Source: Phycomyces blakesleeanus NRRL 1555(-)
Lineage: Eukaryota; Mucoromycota; Mucoromycetes; Mucorales; Phycomycetaceae
Length of the DNA: 64,000 nt
Assembly (NCBI RefSeq): GCF_001638985.1
Contig: NW_017265140.1
Coordinates: 744,001 to 808,000 of the forward strand
Direction: 5' to 3'
The notes under the pieces were generated by a model. That model worked only from the letters and a program-made list of their open reading frames with translations, was not told where the DNA came from and made no database searches. Below are positions 11,418 through 23,141 of the stretch, in pieces. The stretch's first letter is position 1, and every line of letters starts with the position of its first letter. The translations under genes and the position numbers were made by a program.

Positions 11418-12805
11418 TGGATGTTTATAATGTCCAATATATATTTTAATAAGCTACATAAATGAATTTCTGAAACTAGACTCTCACTGTTTATTCTGTA
11501 GATCTCTGTCAACTTGTGTTTTTTCCAGTTGAATAATATTAATAATTAGAGACAGTATTTTGAATATGTTGAGTAGCTTGTCTTATTGACTTCCTCACCG
11601 CTGGCTTGTGAATCTGGTTTATTTATTGTTTCTTAGCAGAATACAGAACTCGCTTCGAAACTAACTTTATGACTTGAGCAAATTCAGATTCTGCTGAGAA
11701 ATGGTGCTATTACATACTCTATAAGTAAAGTTCGTCACAAAGCTATGTATTATTACTTATGTTTAACATGAAGGAATACTTTAAATACATGTATACACCC
11801 ATTAATCTATTAATTTTTTTTACAGCTTTATACACAGTTATAAGATGGCCACTCCAATATTATGTGAATTATGCTAGGCATTTTGTTCCTTGCTATCAAG
11901 GTGTAAAATTGACAAGCAAAACTACAAATTATAGTAGGAGAGCTAAATTAACTTGCAAGAAGTATTGCTGAATTCTTGGTATAATAATACGAAAACGGAA
12001 TATCTTTGAATACATCCAAAGGGGTTTACTTTGGCTCCCCTTGATATCATGACTTTAATTATATACATACTATACAGTCTTTCTCAAGTATTAATATTAT
12101 ACATGCCACATAAATCTACTGCTATCAGATGTGCAAGAATTAAAAGCATTATCGCAGCTGTTTTTTACTGAAAGATGATAGCATTTTTTTGTGAGATACA
12201 AAAGTTTTGACCAAATGCACTGCATTTTTCTTCTTCCTAGTAGAGCAATTGCTGCACTTATTTATCCACAGCCTGCTCATCCGACATGTTTTTTATTATA
12301 TAAATATCACGGTCTCTTAAACCCCGTTTCTTGGATCTACAGCTGGATTGTTTCCAATTCTCCGTTTCGATACAATATTTTCAGTGTGGGTTTGTTCTTT
12401 TGCAATAAAGACTATAGAGCGTTTTTTAATTATTATTATTATTATTATATTTTCCATAGCAGTTATAAGTACAGACCATTACACAAATCCGGTTGACTCG
12501 AAATTTGCTTCGCTCTCTTATGAATCTTCCAAATGAATAGCACAAGAATAATAATAGGAATACGAGGCATTTTGAGGATCCTGCCTTGTAATAGGAATAT
12601 ATGCCCAAGTAGATGATACGCAAAGATTTAATATAAAGTATTACATTTTTGCTGACACTGTTCTTTCTCTCCTGAATCGATTCATTTTTTAATACAAAAC
12701 GTGAGACAAATTAGAGCGTGGTAAAAAAGAAAAGAGAGAAGGAAATAAAGAAGGAGAAAAAAAAACACTTGGGTTGCAATTGTCACATCAAACATGCTAG
12801 TACAA
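11418..12805. other. Intergenic, no gene seen
   Basis: AT-rich spacer. Short open frames at 11759-11971 and 12191-12496 have no recognisable motif; the second begins with GTG and ends in a translated (ATT)n repeat. Nothing further can be supported. Confidence 0.5.
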
Positions 12806-12845
12806 GTCATGCCTAGTCATGCCTAGTCTTGCCTAGTCTTGCCTA
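12806..12845. repeat. Tandem 10-bp repeat GTCWTGCCTA x4
   Basis: Four exact-length units, GTCATGCCTA twice then GTCTTGCCTA twice. CTAG-containing copies also flank the array (GCTAGTACAA before, GGCTAGCATT after). It sits about 95 bases upstream of a short ATG frame at 12941. Confidence 0.85.
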
Positions 12846-14129
12846 GGCTAGCATTTAAAACCTGTCTCTTTCCAGTATCATCAATATATTTGCTTCTTGT
12901 ATATTAAAGCCATAACAACATTGAAAACAGCAAAATAATTATGTCAAGATCCGAGACTAAAGAGCTCTTCGAAGTCGTCACAAATGAAATAGACAAATTA
13001 CAAAGCATATGAAACAATACTGTATCATAATGGATAATACTCATTTTTTTTATTTCACCAAAAAAAGTAATTGCTAGGTTTATTGGTAGTTTGAGCTGGT
13101 ACTAAATTTATTCATTCATTACCATAGTTTTTAATTCCCAAAGCTCGACTTTATTGATCAAGTATTTTTTTTTGAAAGATTGTAAAAAAAAAAAGAGTCT
13201 ATAACAGTAATTCAGACAAGTAACTTTGTAGGATTTCTGTTATTGCTGTTGAATATTCTGCACGATACTCTGTCTTTGATGATTGTTTAAGAAATAATAA
13301 TCATATTCTACTTTGAAAATGACTATAATGAAGTAGTGTGAATTTTGACAGATGTAATTTCTACATGAAGAATACCCGGTTTGTCAATTATGAGCATGCT
13401 ACCCTAAAGAAAGAAAAAAGGCGATTTTAGTGAATTGTTGCAAGCTCTCCGGGGTTCAGTGCGTTTTATAGTTGAATTTTAGTTAAGCACCATTATTGCT
13501 TTTATATATATATATGTATATATCCCACTTTTTACGCCATCGTGTTTTTGCAGTCAATGCAAAATCATCTTTTTCCCAACTTCTTCAACCAAATACAATA
13601 ATTAAAGATAATAAAATTATTCAGATCTAATATAGTTTATTATTCGGTACAAAACCTCCCTCCTGAATCCGGGTTACATCGTATTCCATAACACCGTCTA
13701 CAAAAATCCCGAGAAATCTTATAAGGAGTTCTTAGGGTGATATTCAATTATCGTTATTTTGGGTTTTCAAAAGTAGGAATCAGACATAGCAATGTCGGCA
13801 CAGAAAAGGTAGAAAGAAGCACATAACTATATGTACATGCATATTAGATAGATAATTTATAGCTTAAAATCTTACTAAATAACATATAAATCAGTACTTA
13901 TTCTTTACATACTTCTTTTATTATTCTGATCAATTAAAAATGATGAAATCCCAATATAAAACATCGTCCATTTGTTGGATCAATTATAAGATAAATATAA
14001 ATAACTAAAAAAAAGTATAAATCTACTATATTTAGAATCTTTGATTGGATTAGATGCAAAGTAATCTAAAATCCCATAAATATTATTCGTTGGAAGCCAT
14101 TTTAATTGACTAAAAGCTGACATACTATT
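12846..14129. other. Intergenic with one 23-codon ORF
   Basis: Contains a short ATG frame at 12941-13012 with coding-like composition (MSRSETKELFEVV then TNEIDKLQSI), which stops after 23 codons; it may be the first few codons of a lost gene. Otherwise AT-rich and empty. Confidence 0.35.
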
Positions 14130-14238
14130 GGCAGAATGTATAGCTTCGGACTCGTAGAAAATATACGATATCGGGTACCTCGTATATCATATAGGCGCTT
14201 CGTATATTATATACGAGACTGGAGTTATACATTCTGCC
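14130..14238. mobile_element. Short MITE-like element with terminal inverted repeats
   Basis: The left end GGCAGAATGTATA (14130-14142) is the exact reverse complement of the right end TATACATTCTGCC (14226-14238), and imperfect complementarity carries on inward for about 40 bases through CTCGTA and AATATACGA. The 109-base element is flanked on both sides by ATT, a possible 3-bp target duplication. A 3-bp duplication and terminal repeats would suit a PIF/Harbinger-derived MITE, and a broken transposase of that class lies 4.5 kb away, but the usual TWA target motif is not exact. Confidence 0.6.
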
Positions 14239-14366
14239 ATTTACTACAGTGCTAGTTGTATTCTTGATTGGTGAAAAGTTTGGTTTTGGACTAGTGCGAC
14301 TGACATCTCTGAGAAAACACAACTCTAACACCTAAGGGTGAGCACATATTAATAAGGTAGAGTAAG

Positions 14367-14397
<31 letters not shown>

Positions 14398-14400
14398 AGG

Positions 14401-14467
14401 CAGACGCACACATTGTACAAGCATCAAGACAATGAGACTCTTGATGCTTGCACAATGTCTGTGTGTC
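14401..14467. repeat. Long near-perfect hairpin
   Basis: The left arm (14401-14429, ending CAAGCATCAAGA) pairs with the right arm (14439-14467, starting TCTTGATGCTTG) over about 27 pairs, with one mismatch and small length differences near the base. The loop is 9 bases (CAATGAGAC). It is bordered by an (AAT)n run on the left and a T9-A11 run on the right. If transcribed it would form a small-RNA-precursor-like foldback. Confidence 0.75.
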
Positions 14468-15555
14468 TTTCTTTTTTTTTTAAAAAAAAAAAATATTGTT
14501 TGATAATTGTTATTTTTGGAGATTGTTCTGTAACAAATTGAAATCTGGTATATTTGGTTAATCAGTACCTTTAGAATCACAATCTCTACCTTCCAAATAT
14601 ATTTATTTGTATCACAAGAGTTTTCTGAATGATTTGCGTTTCAAATTACAATTTTATTTGAATATTTTGCTGTACAACACAACGCAATAGATATACCTTG
14701 ATTCGAGTAGCTTAATAAGCAAGATCGAGTAACAATGGAGGTATATAGATGCGCACACGCACATACACACAGACAGGCAGATGTGTGTGTATAGATAAGT
14801 ACTACATACATGCATATATATATATATTGTATGTTAAAAATGATTAGTAGTGAGTTATTCTAGTTTTGATTTTAAAGCTTGGTTCAAGTTGTTTAAACTT
14901 GGTTACACTATGGTATTTTGATGGCATCTAAACCATTAATCTAGAATGTTTCATGTGCAAGGTTTTACATATGTATATGAGTGTGTGTATATTTAATGTC
15001 TTCTTGGGAATTAGATCATGAGTCTTGTGGAGAAAAGAAGTATGACCTTAAGGCTCTTACAGGAAATATAACAAGAGCAATACAGAAAATATACATATAT
15101 ATATATATAATATTCTTGTTTCTGTCAGCTGAAGTACAAGCTTATTCACCTTGGCAGGCATTATCGGTATATTAATCGTGTAGATTTTCTTGTGGTGATT
15201 GGCTGCTTGGTTACAATACAACACGCAATCGTCTAAGTGAATGATTGCGTGCTTTGACGTATGTTTGCGTACATGAAAAAGATGAAAGAAAGCCAAGCCG
15301 GTCACTTTAAAAAGGGTAACTCTTGAAAGATTTCCATCTCTTTATTTTTATTTTTATTTAAATTTAATATATAATTTAATATACGTATACGACGTATAAA
15401 TCCATACTCGTACAAATACACAGAATACACAGAATACACAAAACACACAGAATACACAAAACACACAGAATACACAATATATATATATATATTTTTAAAG
15501 AAAAAGAAAATAAAATTGACAAGGAGTATTTTATTTTATTTAAATAATCGACCCC
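14468..15555. other. Upstream region of the sulfate permease
   Basis: No gene seen. The part closest to the permease contains a CACAGAATACACA-type tandem repeat (about 15419-15475) and a (TA)n run at about 15478-15492. Confidence 0.5.
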
Positions 15556-16839
15556 ATGGCCGAACCAATCCTACTCGAATATGAACCCCTCTCTCACAGA
15601 CAAGAGGCAACCAAGATTGTCCGTAAAATACCTAATGCCACAAAGACATATGTTGCTGGATTATTTCCAATTGTACAGTGGATTCATCGTTATAACCTCA
15701 CCTGGCTAGTCTCGGATCTTATTGCAGGCATTACAGTTGGCATCGTTGTTGTTCCCCAAGGCATGGGATACGCAAAAATTGCCAATTTACCACCTGTAAG
15801 TATACAAATAAAAATAAAAAAAAGAAAGACATTTAATTACAGCAAAAACAGAAACTCAACAAAATAATATAATATATATATATATATATGATTTTCTTTA
15901 TAGCAATATGGTTTATACTCCTCATTTGTTGGTCTTTGCATATACTGTTTCTTTGGTACCTCCAAAGATATCAGTATTGGACCAACCGCTGTCATGTCTC
16001 TCTTGGTAGGCCAGGCAGTTGCCCATGTTACCGAAGTTAGTGACTATACTGGTCCTCAGGTTGCTGTCACTCTTGCCCTTATATCTGGTGTAATTTCAAT
16101 CTTCATTGGTCTTGTACGTCTTGGCATCTTGGTAGATTTTATTCCAGGTAAAGAATCAAACCCAAAGCACACCACTCTCTTTTTCTTTCTTTATTTTAAT
16201 TTTAAAATTAAAAACTAAATATATATTTTTATCTTTAGGCCCTGCTATTGCCGGTTTTATGACAGGCTCTGCCATTACTATCACCATTGGCCAATGGCCA
16301 AATTTATTCGGTCTTCAAGGTGTCGATACCCACGATGCAGCTTACCTGATTTTTGGAAACTTCTTTAAACGCCTACCTACCACACACTACGACGCAATAT
16401 TCGGATTACTCGGCCTTATTTGGCTCTACTCTGTCCGCTGGGGTACTGGATACCTCACCAAAAAATACCCCAAATACTCTAGACACCTCTTCTTCTTCAA
16501 CATCATGCGCAACGGTATCCTGGTCATCGTTGGCACCCTGATTGCTTATCTCATCCAGATCGGAAAGGCCTCAAGCCCTGTCAGTATCCTCAAGACAGTA
16601 CCCTCTGGTTTCCAAGCCATGGGCGTTCCTGTGGTCGACACCACCTTACTTGGAATGGTATCTGGCACTCTGCCTTCTGTAGTTATCATTTTGATTCTCG
16701 AACATGTGGCAATTGCAAAATCATTTGGTCGTATCAACAACTACAAAATCAAAGCCGATCAAGAAATCATTGCCATTGGTGTTGCTAATGTCATTGGAAG
16801 CTTCTTTGGTAAGCAAAATACAATATATTCACAAACAAA

Positions 16840-16871
<32 letters not shown>

Positions 16872-18283
16872 GCAGCAGAAACCTGGATCTTTTTGTGTCT
16901 TTGTTCTGTTTTTTTTCTTTATCAAATGAAATCATATGTTAACCTTTGTTCTCTCTATTTCTTTTAGGTGCTTACCCAAATACGGGTTCATTTTCTCGTA
17001 CAGCCATCAAGGCTCGTAGTGGTGTCCGCACCCCCCTTGCAGGCGTGTTCTCTGGCCTGGTTGTCCTTCTATCTCTTTATGCCCTGACACCTGCGTTTTA
17101 CTATATCCCCAACGCCATTTTATCCGCAGTAATTATTCATGCAGTGGCTGATCTTGCCTCTGGTCCCAAGTTCTGGAAACAGCTCTGGCTTATTAGCCCC
17201 TTTGAGTTCTTTACCTTTGTGGCCGCCATCTTGATTACATTCTTCACTAGTGTGGAGTATGGTATCTATGTATCTGTTGGCCTCTCGATCGTCTCGCTGC
17301 TCCTCCGTATTGCTCGACCTCGTTGCGCTGTTCTTGGCCGTGTTCCTGTATACCCATCCCAATCAGGACAAGCACCAGGAACTGTTTCGGTCAACGGCTC
17401 TTCTACTGCTGATTCTTTTGGAAAGAAGAAAACCCAAGGCGGAACTTCTGGCTTTGAAGAAGACGTGCACTACATCTACGTCAAGAAGAACCACCCGTCT
17501 CTGCACCACCTTGTCGAGGATGCTCCTCAGGGAGTTGTCATCTTCCGGTTCGATGAATCCCTCACTTATCCAAATGCCAGTTTCATTTCCGATAAGGTCA
17601 TGCACCACATCCAGGACAACTTCTCGTCTGCTGTTCCTATATCTACCAAGAAGGGTGACCGTGCTTGGAACGACCACCGCCCCTTGCCAAAGAAAGGAGA
17701 AGTTCTGGAGACTGTCCAAGACAACGGACCTCGGCTGTACGCTATTGTGCTGGACTGCTCTGCCGTCAACCATCTGGACTCTACTGGAGTACAGACCCTT
17801 CTGGATCTTCGTCTGGCTATCGATCGCCTGACAGAACGTGAGGTGGAATGGCATTTTGCTAGTCTGGCTAGCCCTGCTATCCGAAACACTCTGATCACCA
17901 GTGGATTCGGCACTCAGGCTGGTCGTGGACCACGTACAGGAGAGCTTTTGCCTGTAGTACCAGCACACCGTGACGGACCTCAAACCACGATTGATCACAC
18001 ATCTACTGAGCAGGACATTGGACATATCCATATTGATATGGATGAGAAGAAGTCCATGAGAGATAGAGATATAGAAAGAAACATGGGTTCCTCAGAAAAG
18101 CCGTATGACTCTGAATCTGAGTGTTCTCTTTATGAGAATGTCAGTGACAAACTATCTTACTGCCCTCGAGCCAGCCGTGGTCTTCCTATTGACCGCTATC
18201 CTTTCTTCCATTGGGATCTCGAAGATGCCGTCAGAGCTGCTTCTTACACAGCTTCCCGTGCTATTCGTAACAACCTTCCTTAA
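15556..18283 (+). CDS. Sulfate permease, SulP (SLC26/Sul1) family with STAS domain
   Basis: Plasma-membrane sulfate/proton symporter that supplies sulfate for assimilation. Four exons: 15556-15795, 15904-16147, 16239-16808, 16968-18283, joined in frame to about 789 residues, a normal length for fungal Sul1/Sul2. The N-terminal membrane domain has the SulP signature region GIVVVPQGMGYAKIANLPP continuing into QYGLYSSFVG, then many hydrophobic helices, and NTGSFSRTAIKARSGVRTPLAGV-type sequence at the start of exon 4. The C-terminal STAS domain (about residues 490-680) shows the YAIVLDCSAVNHLDSTGVQT strand-helix motif. A charged, acidic tail follows. Introns lie within the membrane domain only. 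Transcription in fungi is usually sulfur-regulated, but no such site was identified here. Which paralogue it is (SUL1 or SUL2) cannot be decided. Confidence 0.95.
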
Positions 18284-20801
18284 CTATAGAGCTAAAGATA
18301 TAGACGCTTCTACTGTAAACATCCTCCCACCCTCCATCTTTTTGTATGTATATCGACTTTCCCACCTACCCATTCCAAAAAACACACACACGCACCCATA
18401 TATATATATATATATCCCTTTTGTTAGTTCTATATTTGATTTCAGCTAATAAGCATGTACCATAATCCTTGTAATATATATATATATATAAATATATCTT
18501 TTTTTTTACTCTTCTTTATCTTACTCTGTCATATTGCCAATTTATAAAGCTTCAGGTACAAAAGAAGTACCATCTCCGAATTAACTATATATATATCTTT
18601 ATTTTGGTTTGGGGGGTATACGTTTTGATCGTGTGGTTATCATTCAGAAGAAGAAGAAGATTGGTACCATTTACATTTAAAACACTCAAACTCATGGTAT
18701 TCTGACGCGAAAATAAAGCATGTAAGAATCATCGACGCGGCTTTATTTGTAAAGCAGATCTTGTTCTTATGCTGCTGCTGTTGTTGTTATACGTACAAAT
18801 TTGTTCTTCTTTTACTGTAACTTTATTTAGGGTCTTTTATGTTTATATTTTTATTTGAATTATTATTATTTAGTATAAATATACATTATCTTACCTTGCC
18901 TTGCCTTGCCTTGCCTTACATTACCTTACATCTCCGAGGACACTCGGGTGTTCTCCGGGACTTGGTCCTTTTATTTTACTTTTTATATATATTGCTACAC
19001 CGAAGGAGAGAGAAAATAAAGAAAGGGAGAACATCTTTAACATTTTGACAGCCATTTTCAGCGTATATCTCTTCCTCTAAATATTTATATGTATATATGA
19101 TCAACATAAACGAACTGTGTATTTATCATTAATCAAAAAAGAAAATTGTATGTGTAAATACTCTTCATTGACTTGCCTTGCCTATCCTTAATACAATTTA
19201 AGCAATACTTGTAAAGTGTCTGTGGGAAATAAATTGGTTGTTGTACCTCATTGTTATAAAAATTACTATTATCATTTATGGTCTCCTGCATTTTATAGCA
19301 CTCTCTGTACATTTCATTTGCTCTGCTTATTTCTTGTCTGCAATTTCCAGCTTGTTTTGATTACACACAAGATGTCCATGTCAATAAATAGATAAATTGA
19401 ATTATACTCCTTAAGAAAACAAATACTACATAAGCACACACAGAAGAAAAAAAAGTCAGGTAGACGGGTAGATATTATATCAATGATACCGATCTATTTG
19501 ATTTATTAAAAGATTTTCATTGTGTTTATTATACTACAGTATAAGCATTTAGTGTCATTAATGCTAAAATGTAATCTCTAGGTTAATATATACATACATG
19601 TGCACAATACACGCCCTATACCATACTGATACTTTCAAAACCAACCAGAGATTTGTACAAAAACAGAAACTTACATACCCTTCAGTCTCCAGAACAGCCC
19701 AAGATAAAACCATGAAAAGAATGAAAAAGGAAAGACCAAAATATATATATATTCTGAGCATTTCTCTCATATTGACCGTATCATATCAATTCAACGTTTC
19801 TTTATTATATTTAAAGGATCATCAAGAAGATTTTTTTTGCCCTGTTTTGTCCCCGGTATATTTATCTAATTTTTAATTTTTTTTTTGAAAAGACAAGTAT
19901 GGTCTCCATTTCAATTCCTACTTTGGTACGACTTCTTTTAATTTCATCTTTTGCTTTTCTTTGCTGTTACTGTGTAAAGACCTTTTGCTTACAAACTTTC
20001 TTTTGATTTTTTTTCTTTTCTTTTGTATCGTACAACCTGTTGATTTCAGACATATTGTGTTACAATTATGTATATATGTATGTATGTATATGCTCATAAG
20101 CATTCAAAAGGACTTGATAATCTGAATTAGTATTTCAACAGGCCAATAATAATAGTAATAGAAAAATAGAAAAATAGAATCGTAATAAGCTCTGTTAGTG
20201 TCTTGGTAGAGAATGCTACTCTTTATTTATTTTATATATATATATACATTTGAAGCACCTCAAGTACTACCAGTGAAAACCAACGAAAACCAAGACCGCT
20301 TAGAATAAAGTTCAGTTCAACTTTTCTTTTTTCTTTTTTTTCTTTGCTCGCATGACTGACTACTAGTGTTGCTTGCATCATTCCTTTTTTTTAAAAATTT
20401 TTTTTACAGTGTCAGGTTTGCATATTATTTGGGGTTTGGCAAAGGCAGAGCTCCACTCACCTCTTTAACTTTGTTTTATTTGATTTCATTTCATTCTATT
20501 TTATTTTGTATCTTTCTTTACTCTTACTCTTACTCTTACTTTTCTTTACACTGTATTTTATTTCACTTCTTTACTTCCTATTACTCTTTAACAAATATTT
20601 ACATATATCAAAAGTCTCGCCGTCTTGCTCCTTGACTGTGACCTTGTCCTTCCTGTAATGTTAGCACCAACCCATCTTTTTATTTCATTGCGTTAAGAAC
20701 CTACCCAAGTCTTATTGAACTCATTTATAAACTTTTATTCACAGGTCTTTTCCTTGTCATTTTTTTTATCTTATCATATTCTATTATCTTCCTTTTGGAT
20801 A
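18284..20801. other. Intergenic, no gene seen
   Basis: AT-rich spacer with (TA)n runs (about 18402-18416 and 18474-18490), a short ACCTTGCCTTGCC-type tandem repeat at about 18890-18920 and a (CTTACT)n-like tract at about 20518-20540. The end is a T/C-rich leader for the next gene. Confidence 0.5.
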
Positions 20802-21596
20802 ATGCAGTCTAGCCAAACGTCCCAAGAGAACTACTATACAGCAATCAAACCAACAACAGAAACCACAGGAACCACAGAAAATGGCGCATTATCAACCTAT
20901 GCCCAGTCAACTACAACAAAGAATTCACAAAATCTTCATCAGACTATGGAAATCGTTGTTGTCTCTCTCTCGCTTCTCATCATCACCTTATTACTCGTCT
21001 GGATCTTCTGTCTCCGGAAACGATGGCAAAAGAACCGTGTTGCTCCACACCAAAAACTCTCTTCGGCTGTTGACCTCGAAAAGGGCTACGCTGTCAGTAT
21101 TCATGCTCCACCGCAGGCATTTTATCATCCGTTCCTGAAGAGTCAGCCTCTGTCTATAGTAATGCCTGAGAAGAGTTGTGACACCAACCTTGTGGTTGTA
21201 TTTGCTGGTCAAACACAATCCCAATCTCAATCCCAATCACAGCCTCAGTCACCACTACAAACACCACAACGAACACACTCACACTCACTGCTAAATAAAC
21301 CTACACGACGGTACTCATCCCCATTTGTCGATATTCCATTTCGTGCTCTGATGCACTCAGCTATTCGGACACCCATTCTTACTAATTCAAGCCTCAACAC
21401 TCTTCCTCGAGTAAAACTACCCCGACATCCGATGGGCAGATTGTACGGACGAAGAGCAGTGAGTTTCACACCCTCGAGAAAGGTCCCACTTCAGATTGCA
21501 TGCTGGATGGTTTCACGCAAGAATAAATCAGCTGCTTCTTGGTATGAGACCCAAACAATAGAGAATGACAACAAATACAAACGATCGTCGGTCTGA
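20802..21596 (+). CDS. Single-pass membrane protein of unknown function
   Basis: An intronless frame of 264 residues from the first ATG at 20802. Residues about 1-47 are Thr/Ser/Gln-rich and polar, like a short O-glycosylated extracellular stem. A single strong hydrophobic helix follows (MEIVVVSLSLLIITLLLVWI), ended by a positively charged stop-transfer stretch (RKRWQKNR), which suggests an N-out, C-in orientation. There is no cleavable signal peptide; the helix would act as the signal anchor. The cytosolic tail has a (QS)n-QP repeat at about residues 133-145, several Ser/Thr-Pro sites and basic patches. The layout recalls short Mid2- or Wsc-like cell-wall sensors, but the stem has no WSC cysteines, so this is only a comparison of shape. 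I do not recognise the family. Confidence 0.6.
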   Translation: MQSSQTSQENYYTAIKPTTETTGTTENGALSTYAQSTTTKNSQNLHQTMEIVVVSLSLLIITLLLVWIFCLRKRWQKNRVAPHQKLSSAVDLEKGYAVSIHAPPQAFYHPFLKSQPLSIVMPEKSCDTNLVVVFAGQTQSQSQSQSQPQSPLQTPQRTHSHSLLNKPTRRYSSPFVDIPFRALMHSAIRTPILTNSSLNTLPRVKLPRHPMGRLYGRRAVSFTPSRKVPLQIACWMVSRKNKSAASWYETQTIENDNKYKRSSV

Positions 21597-23141
21597 AAAA
21601 AAAAGCCTTTTTTTTATTATTTTTTTTATCAAACCCATTTCTATATTGTGTCTTCTCGTTTCTATGAGAGTGTGAGGGAGTTAGTGGATGAGTGACCGAG
21701 TGAGTAAGGAAGTATGTATGGCTGAAAGACGAGTATGTTTATGAGGGTGTGAGAATGAATTAATATCTTTAAACGTATTATTATTAATACATATATTCAA
21801 CACTATCTTATCTTACCTTACCTTGATATCATTTTACACATTACTTGAGATGTATATATATATATATATATATATATACATAAGAAGAAGAGACACAAAA
21901 TGATCACAGGAAAGCTTACAAGTCATCCCAAAGCAAAAGCAAAAAGCAAAAAGCAAAAAGCAAACAAAGAAATCACCATCTAAATTCCTGTTACTCGGAC
22001 AGCTTAAGGGACACAAAATCTTGGTGTTCACTCTTTTTTTTTTTTGTCTAATATTGAACCGAAAGAAGAATCCAGATCGACACCAATTATTTGGTCAATT
22101 TCTTATTTATTTATTTATTTTTAACTTGCTGATAGTTGACGTATTATCGTATCTTATTCTTTAATCTGCCTTATTGTAATTCTTTATGCCGACCACAATA
22201 CCACCTGTAATAGACAAAAGAAAGGGAAATGAAGGAAAGGAAGATAATTAAGCGTTTGATCAAATCATCAAGGTTTATGATTATTTGATGCAAAAAAAAA
22301 GAAAGAAAAGTAATGTAATGTAATAAATAAATGAGATCTACAGATTCCGCATAATTATAGTTTCTAGAATACAAAAATCAAAATCAAAATGTATGTAGAT
22401 GTATATTTAACAATAAAAATATTATGGTGTGATTTATTAGAGTTGTAATTGTACTTGGTTGTCCACACTCCACAGTCATTACAAGATCATCTTAATTTAT
22501 TTATATATACAAAATTAAATAGGAATCATTCTCTATTCAAGAATTGACATTCCAATTATCAAAATCAAAATTAAAATCAAAATATATATATAAAAAAAAA
22601 AGATGAGGCTGGAACTAAAATAGCCATTGTGCTGAACAATAGAATCATGAGCCTAAACAGACCTTGATTTATTATTATCATTATATAGAATCCACATAAA
22701 ATAAAAGACGGCAAAATTAAACACTGTGATTCTTGTACTCATTTGATTAAGCAGGACAATATATATATCTGTGTGTGTGTGTGTGTGTGTACTGATCGAT
22801 CAAGAAAGCAAGCAAGCAATATAATGATAATAATTAACATACTTGTGCCTGTACCTGTACCTGTACCTGTACCTGTACCTGTACTTGTACGTGGGTGTGC
22901 GTATGTGTATGCCAGCTCTTCCGAAATCATTCTCAAAATAAACACAAAAAATAAAGAAAAATAAAGAACAATCTACTCACAAATACATCATTTATATTCT
23001 CAAAAGCAAGCAAGCAAACAAATGTCACTGATTAAACCTATCAAACCAGCCGTCCAATATATATATAAGCTGTGCGTGTTTTTTTTTCTGTTTGTATATA
23101 TGGAGAATACCTTTGATCCTAATCTATTAAATTAATAAAAC
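21597..23141. other. Intergenic, no gene seen
   Basis: AT-rich spacer with (TA)n at about 21851-21878, an AAAAGC repeat at about 21933-21962, (GT)n at 22771-22789, and the CCTGTA array listed separately. No coding sequence is recognised. Confidence 0.5.
22848..22890. repeat. CCTGTA hexamer tandem repeat
   Basis: About six to seven units of CCTGTA with the last units changed to CTTGTA. Both strands stay open because the unit length is a multiple of three, which produces spurious short frames (PVPVPV and GTGTGT); no gene is implied. Confidence 0.85.

Noticed and set aside
12191..12496. 101-codon ORF
   Set aside because: Starts with GTG, ends in a translated (ATT)n repeat, and shows no recognisable motif.
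20715..20801. Upstream extension of the single-pass membrane protein
   Set aside because: The extension begins at TTG; the first ATG is 20802, and the extra residues would be a translated T/C-rich leader.
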